The notes beneath the pieces were generated by a model that worked only from the letters and a program-made list of their open reading frames with translations, did no database searches and was not told the origin of the DNA. The translations under genes and the position numbers were made by a program. A stretch of 64,000 bases of DNA, taken from assembly GCF_016859285.1 (NCBI RefSeq), contig NC_053413.1:22870001-22934000 (forward strand). The letters are read 5' to 3'. The DNA is from Xiphias gladius (lineage: Eukaryota > Chordata > Actinopteri > Istiophoriformes > Xiphiidae). Every line of letters begins with the position of its first letter. Positions within the stretch are counted from its first letter, which is position 1. This document shows, in pieces, positions 39,801 to 47,292 of the stretch.

Positions 39801-42800
39801 AGTATTTACAACACCTCAAGAAAAAAAACACAAACTAAGAATAATGAGAATAATTTAATACTGTGTATATATGAATTTGACTAAACCACTAATCTAATTT
39901 ACTTATCAATAATTCTAATGCTCATGTCTGGACTTACTGAGCCTTTCTGCAGTTCCTCACAGCTGGGATCAGTCTCAGTCGTCCCTGGTATGATGTGTTG
40001 TACTTGTTCAGGTCCAACTCATCCAGAACCTCCTCTGACATCTGCAGCATGTAGGCCAGAGCCGAGCAGTGGATCACAGAGAGTTCCTTCTCTGATCTGT
40101 TCTCTGACTTCATGAACTCCATGATCTCCTGATGTACTGAGTGGTCGTTCATCTCCATCAGACAGTGGAAGATGTTGATGCTTCTGTCAGGAGAGATTTC
40201 GTACATGTTCATCTCCTTCAGGTTGTCGATGGCTTTCTGGATGATTTCTGGACTGTTCTCTGTCTGACCCAGCAGGCCTCCTAAGAGTCTCTGGTTGGAC
40301 TCCAGAGAGAGGCCATGAAGGAAGCGAACAAACAGGTCCAGGTGGCCACTGTTACTGTCAAGGGATTTCTCCATGGCTCTCCTCAGGAAGACATCCAGAG
40401 ATGGATAACGGCTATCATGGTTTCCAAAAATTTTAGATATCTTCTTGAGAAAAGAGTTTGGGTTTGAGTCTCTATGTTTGTAGTCTTTTCCCCGGAAAGC
40501 CTTCAGGACTGTTGTGTTACTGTTGAGATAACAGTGAAACATGTAGACCGCAGCCAGAAACTCCTGAATGCTCAGATGAACAAAGCAGTAGACTGTTTTC
40601 TGGAAGATCACATGCTCTCTTTTGAAGATCTCTGTACAAACTCCTGAGTACACCGTGGCCTCTGTGACATCAAGACCACACTGCTCCAGGTCTTTTTGGT
40701 AGAACAAGATGTTTCCTTTTTCCAGATGTTTAAACGCCAGCCCCCCCAGCTTGAGAAGAACTTCCCTGTCAGCGTCCATCAGCTCCTGTGGACACATCTC
40801 ATTCACCTCATCATACTTGTGCTTCTCCCTCTTTTTCTGAACCAGCAGGAAGTGTGAGTACAGGTTAGTCAGGGTCTTAGGCAGCTCTCCTGTCTGGTCT
40901 GTGGCCAACATGTCCTCCAGAACTGTAGAAGTGATCCAACAGAAGACTGGGATTTGACACATGATGTGGAGGCTCCTGGATGTCTTGATGTGCGAGATGA
41001 TTCTGCTGGACAGTTCTTCATCACCGAATCTCTTCCTGAAGTACTCCTCCTTCTGCGCGTTAGTGAAGCCTCGTACTTCTGTTACTCTGTGAACATATGT
41101 AGGAGGGATCTGATTGGCTGCTGCAGGTCGGGAAGTTATCCAGACAAGAGCCGACGGAAGCAGATTTCCCTGGATGAGGTTTGTCAACAGCACGTTGACT
41201 GATGATTTCTGCGTGACATCAGACACAACTTTTCTTCTGTCAAAATCCAGTGAAAGTCTGCTCTCATCCAGGCCGTCAAAGATGAACAAAACTTTACAGA
41301 AAGCGAGCTTCTCTGCTGTGACCTTCTGCAATGTTGGATGGAAAACATGGAGCAGCATGAGAAGACTGTACCACTCATCTTTGATCAAGTTCAGCTCCCT
41401 AAACGAAAGTAGAATCAGCAGACTGATATCTTGGTTTTCAAAGCCCTCTGCCCAGTCCAGAGTGAACTTCTGCACTGAGAAGGTTTTTCCAACACCAGCG
41501 ACGCCGTTCGTCAGAACAACTCTGATGTGTCTCTGTTGGTCAGGTAAGGCTTTAAAGATGTTGTGGCACTTGATTGGAGTGTCATGGAGGGTCTCCATCT
41601 TTGAAGCTGTCTCAAGCTGCCTCACCTCATGTTGGGTATTTACCTCTTCACTCTGTCCCTCTGTGATGTAGAGCTCAGTGTAGATCCTGTTGAGGAGGGT
41701 TCCTCTTCCTGTTTCAGCAGTTCCTTCAGTCACCTGTTCACATCTCCTCCTCAGACTTATCTTATGTTCATCTAAAACCTCCTGCAGACCACTACTTACT
41801 GAAAGAGAAGAAAAAAAAAAAAGCATGGTAAGTGCTGCAACACAACAAGTCCTGTTTTCAGAAATGAGGACATCAGCAGAGAGATATGCAGTCCTACTTT
41901 GTACAGTGCTGGTCGGACTGGCTGTCTGCAGTTGAGGTCTTGCTCTGGATCCTTGTCCACGCTGGGGACAAAAGGAGTCTCCTGATGAACCAGACTGGTT
42001 CCGGTTTGAGGTGATGCACTGTCTGCAGAACGAGTGTCCACAGCTGGTAGAGACTGGCTCCTTCGGCACGTGCAAAGCACACCAGGACAGCTGCTCCTCC
42101 ACAGAAGTCCTGTTTTCAGAGCATGGGGTGAGTTACTACCTAAAATATAACTTTTCTGTATCAAGCTTCTCAGATTCGAGTAAAAGGTGGTACATGTGAA
42201 TGGTAAAGCTCTAGTCATGACTGATGCACTCTTGAGCCTTTGATCTGTAATGAACCATTACAGATCCTGACAGAAAAGGAGGAGTTTGAAAGTGTCATCC
42301 AGTTGGTGGTTGACTGCATTCACACACGGCTGCAGCAAAAACAGCAAAAACTGTGCCAAATGTTGATTGAGTTTGTATAAAAAGCTGTCCAAAAAAAGAG
42401 GAACTACCAACTCAGCTTAAACCATAACACATACACCAAAGTGATCGCTGCTCTACTGGGGGCTGCTAATGAAGGGGAGGACTGTTCTTATAGAAAGTTT
42501 AAAGACTGAGATGTTGGACACAGTGCAGGGTGGACATAGGCAAGCAATCTGGTGGCTATCATAGAGTACAGATAGAGAAAGACTTGTGACGCAGTGTGAC
42601 TGTATAATAGTCAGCCCCATGCCCTGACCTTCTCACGGGAAGGAGTCTGGAGTCAGGACTTGTAACACAACTCAGAGACTCAGATAAAAGTTTATAGAAT
42701 ACGACTCTGCTGTTGTAAACTGTGCTGCTGTGCAGAACTAAATAAAGCAGTTAACAAGCGTGACTTCACGTGGTGTTAGATTTTTTGCGCTGACAAGTTT

Positions 42801-43490
42801 GTCCCAAAGGAAAAGTACAACAGTCTGGAAGCGACAGCACTGCGGGATTTAATCCCCCGACAAACTCTGCCTGGGATAAACCTGCCGAGTGCCCCAACTG
42901 AAAACAGCAGTTTGAAAGACGCAGAGTCGCAACCAAACTCAAAGAACTGCCAAGTGGTGCGGTGCTGGCGAGGTGCCTCATCTATACAATGGGTAGCGAA
43001 GCAGAGAACATTTACAAGTTGTTTCAGGTTGCTGAGGATGGAGACCGAAACAGCGTAGTGGTGCTGGGAAAGTTTGATGAGCACTTCATCCCAAGAAGAA
43101 ACATCATCCACGAATCAGGACTTTGAGTATTTAGATCAAATAGCTGGTGGATATAAAGTGTAAAAGTTTTTTTCTAACCTCATGGTCAACAAATAGTCTC
43201 AGTTAAGCGTTTGAATTTTAACTGAAAGCTAAAACAACTTAGATTTGAAAAGGGATTAGACTACAAGATTCAGATTCAGTATGTAGACTGGATAAAATGC
43301 CATCGAACCCCAACCCTACTCATATCAAGTCTTTTCTGCATACAGTAGAAACGGTGTCTTACTTTGTGTCTGAGGGTCCAGGTTCATTACTGAGGCCCAG
43401 AGGATCTTCTTTGGACCAGTCACTCTTCACAAATGGATGGCTGAATACTGGAGACTCTACTCTGCCCTCCTTTTTCTCTAAATCACTCAT
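13309..43490 (-). CDS. nlrp1-like: NLRP1-like NLR gene: RING-relic, FISNA-NACHT, LRRs, FIIND, CARD
   Basis: Exons in transcript order: 43363-43490, 41898-42109, 39938-41798; LRR cassettes 37960-38133, 36398-36583 (broken), 34255-34428, 32762-32935, 31270-31443, 28303-28476, 27387-27560, 25446-25619, 23901-24074; FIIND 18042-18256, 15771-16048, 15149-15262, 14886-15027; CARD 13309-13748. With 174-nt cassettes the phases close and give about 1,650 codons. The order NACHT-LRR-FIIND-CARD is that of fish NLRP1, a cytosolic inflammasome sensor. There FIIND self-cleavage leaves a C-terminal UPA-CARD that recruits caspases or ASC once freed. Joining every exon into one transcript is inference: a linker exon before FIIND may be missing, and a fusion of neighbouring NLR fragments is possible. 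LRR number may vary between alleles. Confidence 0.75.
13571..13738 (-). repeat. Coding 21-bp minisatellite (heptapeptide repeat) before the CARD
   Basis: About eight consecutive 21-bp units are visible, for example gctgggacattcagagtcc and its variants. The last two in plus-strand order are degenerate. On the minus strand they encode heptads such as [21 protein letters not shown] and VPAWAPH. Units 2 and 4 are identical, which points to recent slippage or unequal exchange. As 21 is a multiple of three, copy changes keep the CARD in frame. Confidence 0.88.
13831..13909. repeat. (AC)n microsatellite, 79 bp, in the last intron of the NLR gene
   Basis: An uninterrupted AC run lies between the last UPA exon and the CARD exon. 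Long Cys/Val or Thr/His reading frames through it are not genes. Confidence 0.97.
14886..15027 (-). CDS. nlrp1-like: NLRP1-like UPA exon, C-terminal part
   Basis: The acceptor gttctcag precedes 15027 and the donor gtaaag follows 14886. The exon reads [20 protein letters not shown] and then a stretch ending [10 protein letters not shown], the typical end of the UPA half of fish FIIND domains. UPA oligomerises the freed C-terminal fragment in mammalian NLRP1 and CARD8. Phase in is 0 and phase out is 1, fitting both neighbours. Confidence 0.85.
15149..15262 (-). CDS. nlrp1-like: NLRP1-like UPA exon, middle part
   Basis: A 38-codon exon with phase 0 at both ends. The acceptor tctcttaag precedes 15262 and the donor gtgagt follows 15149. 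It encodes [19 protein letters not shown] and continues to YKIQPE, a signature stretch of the UPA part of FIIND in fish NLRs. Confidence 0.88.
15771..16048 (-). CDS. nlrp1-like: NLRP1-like FIIND exon: end of ZU5, self-cleavage motif, start of UPA
   Basis: The acceptor gtttttcgcag precedes 16048 and the donor gtaagg follows 15771. It encodes [18 protein letters not shown], then [11 protein letters not shown], and ends RNIPLEE. In mammalian NLRP1, CARD8 and PIDD, self-cleavage occurs before the Ser of an HFS motif. The matching position here is His-Leu-Ser, codons 15941-15933. Phase (2 nt in, 0 out) fits the neighbouring exons. Confidence 0.9.
18042..18256 (-). CDS. nlrp1-like: NLRP1-like ZU5 exon (N-terminal half of FIIND)
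   Basis: It encodes [20 protein letters not shown], then [14 protein letters not shown] and [19 protein letters not shown], the classic start of fish FIIND/ZU5. The donor gtaggc follows 18042. The acceptor gtgtcctacag before 18256 fits the phase of the last LRR cassette (AG + G). The frame stays open upstream through VSYRF, which often belongs to this domain, so the true 5' edge could lie further up, near 18311. A possible linker exon lies near 18556-18630 (donor cag|gtatgc), but its frame is not settled. Confidence 0.85.
18257..23900 (-). other. Large intron between the LRR and FIIND exons
   Basis: It holds a PRY-domain relic at 20309-20436. There is also an unexplained open stretch at 18364-18640 containing a hydrophobic segment ([14 protein letters not shown]). 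No other recognisable exon is seen. The long plus-strand frame at 22368-22850 is low-complexity and resembles no protein known to me. Confidence 0.5.
20309..20436 (-). pseudogene. PRY (B30.2) domain exon relic
   Basis: After a good acceptor (cctcccattag before 20436) the minus strand reads [20 protein letters not shown] and, a little later, [10 protein letters not shown]. This is the LDPNTA ... YPD.P.RF pattern of PRY domains found at the C-terminus of many fish NLRC3-like and TRIM proteins. The rest of the B30.2 (SPRY) domain is absent: after 20309 the frame runs into a Lys/Arg-rich sequence with no similarity and stops at 20156. It lies on the NLR strand, between the LRR and FIIND exons. 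Confidence 0.7.
23901..24074 (-). CDS. nlrp1-like: NLRP1-like LRR cassette 9 (last)
   Basis: A 174-nt exon, 58 codons, phase 2 in and out, acceptor attattcag, donor gtcagt. It encodes [20 protein letters not shown], then [20 protein letters not shown]: two ribonuclease-inhibitor-type leucine-rich repeats. Last cassette before the FIIND exons. Confidence 0.88.
24909..25422. mobile_element. MITE with 8-bp target site duplication (hAT-like)
   Basis: The left end reads caatgactgtatataaagat. The right end, reversed, reads cagtgactgtttataaagac, so terminal inverted repeats of about 25 bp are visible. The 8-bp sequence taacagac flanks both sides (24901-24908 and 25423-25430), the target size of hAT elements. 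No transposase is inside, so it is non-autonomous. The interior is CpG-rich near 25220-25290. It sits beside the donor of LRR cassette 8. Confidence 0.85.
25446..25619 (-). CDS. nlrp1-like: NLRP1-like LRR cassette 8
   Basis: A 174-nt exon with phase 2 at both ends, acceptor attattcag, donor gtcagt. It reads [20 protein letters not shown] and [20 protein letters not shown]. The hAT-like MITE ends 15 bases beyond its donor region (target duplication at 25423-25430). Confidence 0.88.
25803..26774. mobile_element. Non-autonomous DNA element with long inverted ends
   Basis: The left end reads ggaagccctaagaggcaggt and continues through attctggtgatccattttct. The right end is the inverse (agaaaatggatcaccagaat ... 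agggcttcc). The inverted arms are about 55-65 bp with small differences. The 4-bp sequence atac flanks both ends (25799-25802 and 26775-26778). There is no open frame of transposase type. It lies in an LRR intron of the NLR gene. Confidence 0.8.
27387..27560 (-). CDS. nlrp1-like: NLRP1-like LRR cassette 7
   Basis: A 174-nt exon, phase 2 in and out. It reads [40 protein letters not shown] and [14 protein letters not shown]. Flanking intron sequence (acagacagtcagtgaactgac) is shared with cassettes 5, 6 and, in part, 8. Confidence 0.88.
28303..28476 (-). CDS. nlrp1-like: NLRP1-like LRR cassette 6
   Basis: A 174-nt exon with the same splice signals and phase. It reads [20 protein letters not shown] and [20 protein letters not shown]. 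Confidence 0.88.
28890..31090. other. Repeat-rich intron between LRR cassettes 5 and 6
   Basis: No exon is recognisable. It includes two tandem copies of a unit of about 155 bp (about 29635-29790 and 29791-29945; shared ctgtataccaaat and tttacattatgtaaattagc) and an ATA microsatellite at 30791-30857. Confidence 0.55.
30791..30857. repeat. (ATA)n microsatellite
   Basis: An uninterrupted trinucleotide run of about 67 bases in an LRR intron. A poly-Ile reading frame through it is an artefact. Confidence 0.96.
31270..31443 (-). CDS. nlrp1-like: NLRP1-like LRR cassette 5
   Basis: A 174-nt exon, phase 2 in and out. It reads [20 protein letters not shown] and [20 protein letters not shown]. The cassette is the LRR exon next to the recent tandem duplication at 31444-34428. 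Confidence 0.88.
31681..32227. mobile_element. hAT-like MITE inside the duplicated LRR intron (copy 1)
   Basis: Starts ttacccccctttgcaccaac and ends cttagtggaaaaggggtaa, so imperfect inverted ends TTACCCC..TTT..CAC are visible. The second copy at 33168-33715 arose with the tandem duplication, not by a new insertion. No transposase and no clear target duplication are seen. Confidence 0.6.
32762..32935 (-). CDS. nlrp1-like: NLRP1-like LRR cassette 4
   Basis: A 174-nt exon, donor gtcaga, acceptor ctttattcag. It reads [20 protein letters not shown] and [20 protein letters not shown]. The encoded peptide is identical to cassette 3, as expected of the tandem duplication. Confidence 0.88.
33168..33715. 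mobile_element. hAT-like MITE inside the duplicated LRR intron (copy 2)
   Basis: Nearly identical to 31681-32227, with the same imperfect ends and the same neighbours on both sides. Confidence 0.6.
34255..34428 (-). CDS. nlrp1-like: NLRP1-like LRR cassette 3
   Basis: A 174-nt exon with the same signals and peptide as cassette 4. If the two 1.49-kb copies are an assembly duplication, one of the two cassettes is not real. Confidence 0.85.
36398..36583 (-). pseudogene. Broken LRR cassette 2 of the NLRP1-like gene
   Basis: Its splice signals (acceptor taatcacag, donor gtcagt) and overall sequence match cassette 1, but it is 186 nt long with several small insertions (for example tctcacag for tctacag). 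In the cassette phase it meets an in-frame TAA soon after the acceptor. Pieces such as [12 protein letters not shown] survive. It may be a true pseudo-exon or a sequencing error; the noisy surroundings favour error. Confidence 0.7.
37960..38133 (-). CDS. nlrp1-like: NLRP1-like LRR cassette 1 (first after NACHT)
   Basis: A 174-nt exon, phase 2 in and out, acceptor taatcacag, donor gtcagt. It reads [20 protein letters not shown] and [20 protein letters not shown]. It differs more from the other cassettes, as the first LRR exon often does in fish NLRs. Confidence 0.85.
39938..41798 (-). CDS. nlrp1-like: NLRP1-like FISNA-NACHT exon
   Basis: A single 1,861-nt exon, acceptor tctctttcag before 41798, donor gtaagt after 39938. 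It begins with the fish-specific FISNA region ([31 protein letters not shown]). The NACHT ATPase follows: Walker A GVAGVGKT (about 41482-41505), Walker B with [10 protein letters not shown], and [14 protein letters not shown]. Helical regions follow ([39 protein letters not shown]), ending PAVRNCRKA at the junction to the LRRs. NACHT domains bind ATP and drive oligomerisation. Nothing essential is missing. The open frame also runs through intron 2 upstream, which is chance. Confidence 0.95.
41898..42109 (-). CDS. nlrp1-like: NLRP1-like degenerate RING exon
   Basis: Acceptor ctgaaaacag, donor gtagga. It encodes [20 protein letters not shown], then CGHSFCRQC and later FCPQRGQGS. Many fish NLRs carry a RING-like finger before FISNA, of the form CxxC ... 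CGHxFCxxC ... CPxC. Here the first CxxC has become C-A-L-H with a short deletion, and the last CPxC has become CPQR. At least two zinc ligands are therefore gone. Phase 2 in and phase 1 out fit the neighbouring exons. Confidence 0.8.
42593..43130 (+). mobile_element. LTR-retrotransposon fragment with part of a gag gene
   Basis: On the plus strand, about 42985-43120 reads as a gag-like piece, including [12 protein letters not shown] and [15 protein letters not shown], a pattern of Ty3/gypsy-type gag proteins. The upstream part is frame-broken. Further upstream, 42593-42756 starts TG, ends CA and has an AATAAA, so it may be LTR-derived. No pol or second LTR is seen. It lies antisense in the first intron of the NLR gene. 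Confidence 0.55.
43363..43490 (-). CDS. nlrp1-like: NLRP1-like first coding exon
   Basis: ATG at 43490. It reads [20 protein letters not shown], then [12 protein letters not shown] and ends GPSDTK at the donor gtaaga after 43363. The MSDLE...SP....VKSDWS...P...EPGPSDTK layout is the usual opening of fish NLRC3/NLR-C proteins. The 128-nt length leaves phase 2, which fits the RING exon (AA + G). An acceptor-like tttacccctcag lies just before the start, so a non-coding first exon probably exists further upstream. Confidence 0.82.
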
Positions 43491-44524
43491 CTTCAGTCAG
43501 TCTGAGGGGTAAACCTGTAACACTGGGGGAGACACACACACAATAATCACTTTTGGGGGGGATTCAAAGAAGTGGGGCACATTTGGGAAATGAGAAAAAG
43601 ACAGAAAGTCAGAGCCCTGGTTCTTTTGGTTGTTGGCATAAATGAACTGTCCATTGTTTATAGTCGCACTCTTTATTCAGGGTAATAAATGAATATAAAC
43701 AACTTCAAATATTATATGAAATAATAAAAATTAAAGGCTTGTACTTGTAACTCAAAATATCCTACAGTGACCAATTGTTTATCAGACAACAGGCCCCTGG
43801 CCAAAGATATGTGAAAGGGCCCCCCACACTCCTACGTAGGAGCAACACCTCCAGACCGAAAGAGACAAAAAAAAAAACATTTTGTGACACCAGTCATTTG
43901 TCTCTGTATCAGCTAATGAAAGGAACTAAAGTTTATGACAAAGTGTAAACGGATGTAAGAATCCTAATTGGATTCGGCTGTAGCACGAAGTGCTGCAACA
44001 TGTCAGTAACATTTGCACTATGGCAGCGGCACACGATTGTTTGTGATCTGGCTGCTCTTCATTATTTCTACCACCGTGTGTCTCTAAATCAAACAACTGT
44101 GTTAAACGAGGCTTAGGGGTTAACGAGTCTGTTGGCGATAGGACTGGCTGCGAAGTTTTCTCCATCGCTAATGAATGAATAAGAGAACGTAAGGGAAGCC
44201 ATGAGGGGTAAATACGACAGATCGAATTCACAAGTTATTATATGAATATTTTAATATTAGCAATGAGCTGCTAGAGTGGGGTGTTTCAAGTATTTTAGGC
44301 TCAATGTAAGTTACTAAACTGTACCATATATGTTCTAAGTCTGGTAAAAGAGATTATAGGAATATTGTACAAGCCTTAAAATGATAAATTGCAAACTAGT
44401 GTGGCAATTTTTTTTTTTTTTGATTCAGCAGGCTGACTTTTGGCACTTTCTATACTGTTTTTATGAACGGTATCACTGATTATATTATTGAGTGACTGGA
44501 AAAGGAGGACACACAAACGGAGTT

Positions 44525-44579
<55 letters not shown>

Positions 44580-44845
44580 GTCAGTCAGCAGGCCTGTTCG
44601 CATTGCATGAATTGAAAATGCGTGAAATCAGAGTTGTCTGGTCCTGTCCGCGGGTCTGAAATCAACACGTCTCATTTTATAATTGTTGGTGCTTCTCGGT
44701 TGTAACCGGGTTTAACAAATCTACGCAGCCGGGTCAAAAGCATTCGCAAAAAGCAAAAAAAAACCCAAAACAAAACAAAAAAACAGCAACAACAACAACA
44801 ACAAAACTTATCTAAAATATTACAAAAACAAAAACAAAGCTATAG
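43491..44845. other. Intergenic DNA between the divergent NLR and lifeguard genes
   Basis: No exon is recognisable. It should contain the NLR promoter and 5' UTR, but no clear core promoter is seen. A (TC)n(AC)n microsatellite lies at 44524-44578. Confidence 0.5.
44524..44578. repeat. Compound microsatellite (TC)n(AC)n
   Basis: A TC run at 44524-44542 is followed by an AC run to 44578. Confidence 0.95.
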
Positions 44846-44859
44846 GTGATCACTAAGAG

Positions 44860-45120
44860 AAGACCAGTGTTTCCGGGATCTCTGAGCCGCCCGCCTCCGT
44901 CTCCGTCTCCTCTCGCTCTGTGCGCCTTTCCGCACGCTCGCACATCGGTCGGTTTAACGGGAGATGTGCCGGACGTAACGCGGGAACAACTCACACGCTT
45001 CCTCTGGCGGGAGAAAACCTTTTACGGTTTCGGTCGACGCCTTCCTCTCGTCCCCGACCCTGCGGCTTCGTCAGGTGAGTGCGGCGCCGCGCCCAGCGTC
45101 GTCGCGGGAGCGCGCACGGC
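44860..45120 (+). promoter_or_regulatory. CpG-rich promoter and 5' UTR exon of the lifeguard gene
   Basis: CpG density is high here (gccgcccgcctccgtctccg and onward). A strong donor, tcag|gtgagtg, lies at 45074/45075, so a non-coding first exon ending at 45074 is likely. The protein-coding start is at 47293. Which acceptor the UTR exon joins is not clear. Orientation is inferred from that donor and the downstream gene. Confidence 0.5.
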
Positions 45121-47292
45121 CAAAAAAAAAAAAAATAAAAAAAAAAAAAAAAAGCGAGAACGGCCGGACGCTGTAGTGATTTCCAAAGAAAAAAAAAATC
45201 AAGTTTTAGAAAGAACACAATCTTCCATGTCGGATGATAAATGACCCGAGGTCCACAGTATGTGGGCGTTTCGGAAGTCGTCGGTCGCAACCGGACTCGG
45301 CAGAGGCGGCATGTGTTTGATAGGACGGTTTCCCCGGTTCATCTCAGGTGTCTCCGAAGCTGTCCGGGAGCGGCCTGCGCGCTCCTCAGCGCAGTTACGG
45401 CTCCTGCTGGGCAACAGGCCGACGCAAATGGTTCCTTAAAGTGTTCGGGTCAAGCGTTCACAGACACAAATTAGAGACGCATGTGTCCCAAGTAGCCTCA
45501 GATTTTTACGAATTTCGCCCTGAAGCATACAGTATGCATGAGCACAATCCATTCGTACAGTGTACTAGACTTTCACTGGAAGTCCCTGGACCCGAGTTTG
45601 ACAACCCCCCCCCCGATCTTGTCTGAGGTTAACAGAAGGAAGTTCTCACAGACAGGGATTTTTTTCTTTTTCTTCATCACCTCGCTTCGCTTAATCAACC
45701 GCCTGGAAGTGGGGCGCAACGCCACAGAGTAAATGACAAACATCACCACCCCAGTGCGTTTTGTGTGGCCGCCTCACACTGTGTGGTGTTGGACTGTCAT
45801 CGGTCTCTGAAACAGGTGTCATCCAGCAGAGAGGGTAAGATCATTCTCTTTTATTCTCATTTATGGAACTAAAGTACTTTATGTGATTAAAAAAAAATAA
45901 AAAAAAATCCTCCTTGCGACCCTACTACATTTTTATTTGCTTTTATTTTTTACTGGTACTTAATAGACAGCAAACATTATTTAGTATAATAACAATCCTT
46001 CAAAGAGTGTGTTCACTCAAATCACAAAAAAAGGTATTTAGCCATTTTCCCCCACTACTCAGTTTCGGTTTTATTTGCTGAGGATTTGAGATCTCCGGCA
46101 GCAAATGCCTGAGTGATGGAAACCTCAAAACATCTGCCAAAAAAAAATAAAATAAATAATAATAATAATAAAATAAAAATTCAGATGTAGCAACTCCTGT
46201 CAGGGCGTCTTCAAAGTAATTAGCAACACTTGTGTTTTTCTTGCTTCGATGAGGCCAAATGTCTGCCAGGAAAGAGGCCTGCTACTTCTGTTATTTCTGA
46301 AATTTGAAATTAGCACTACACCTGTGTTTCCCAGTACCGAATGACAGAACACACAAATGCCATTTTTTTTTTAAACTAAAAGACGTGAGAGTAAAAAGGG
46401 TTTCCCGCAATGCTTCCTGCCTGCAGGAGAAGTGGCCCCACAGCTCAAGTTGTGTTTCCTAACGTTTAATTACGCTCTTGGGCAACAAGACGGCAGCGCG
46501 TCTGGTTGCGTTTAAACACTCGGATCTGATGTAAGCGGCCCTTGTACGTGCTGGCAGGCAGTTACTGGAAACAAAAAAAGGTTGACACTGAGAGTCAGGA
46601 GAAGACCGGAAATGTGGAGGGCAGCCTGCTGTTTGGGTCTCCCTCTACACTCCTTTTCTCATCAGGGTTCGACCACTAGTGATCGAATGAATCGGGATCA
46701 TCGTCTCACTGCACTTACACTCGGGGGGACAGCTCGCCGACGATATCAACCACAGTCATCTCCAACCTTTTCAATGTATCAAAAAAAAAAAAAACCACTG
46801 GCTGACATGGCCCCGGTGGAAACGCCCTTCCCAGTAGTTCAGACACCGAAGTTAATGAGCAAATCATACATTCACTCTAATTACAGCGGCAGACAGTAGT
46901 CGATTAAACGCTCAACAGAAACATTTATCAGCAACTATTTCGATAATCGATTGATCGTTAAAGTATTTTTTTTTTAAAGCAAAAACTTCCAAATACCTGC
47001 GAACGATCTGCCTTCCTCTGTTTTATATCATTATTGATTAAATTAGGATAAATGTCCTCGGGCTTTGTGCTGTTGTGAGACAAATAAAAGAAATTATTTG
47101 AAAAATTATTCAAAATTCAGTTCTTTGATTAACTGAAAATATAATCATTAATCGATGATGAAAATAATTGTTAGTTGCAGCTCCACCTGTGAGTATGTAA
47201 AACACGGACTGCCCACTTCTGCTTCTCTGCATTTTGTATGCAACACCTTTAATTTGACCGAACACTGTCTTTGGCCCCAAGTTTCCTCCGCA
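45121..47292 (+). other. Probable 5' UTR intron of the lifeguard gene
   Basis: It holds A-rich runs near 45122-45155, a worn copy of the ATCGATTAAT-rich repeat (about 46900-47185) and no recognisable coding exon. Confidence 0.45.

Noticed and set aside
41799-41897. Frame continuing between the RING and NACHT exons as extra coding sequence
   Set aside because: It is bounded by a donor (gtagga) and a good acceptor (tctctttcag). Splicing removes it and keeps phase; the readthrough peptide has no similarity to fish NLRs.
42776-43111. 111-codon minus-strand frame near the NLR start
   Set aside because: It is antisense to the gag-like fragment and carries no NLR features.
44846-45244. 132-codon plus-strand frame in the CpG-rich region
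   Set aside because: It reads through a clear splice donor at 45075 and into poly-A runs (poly-Lys). Better explained as a 5' UTR exon plus intron.
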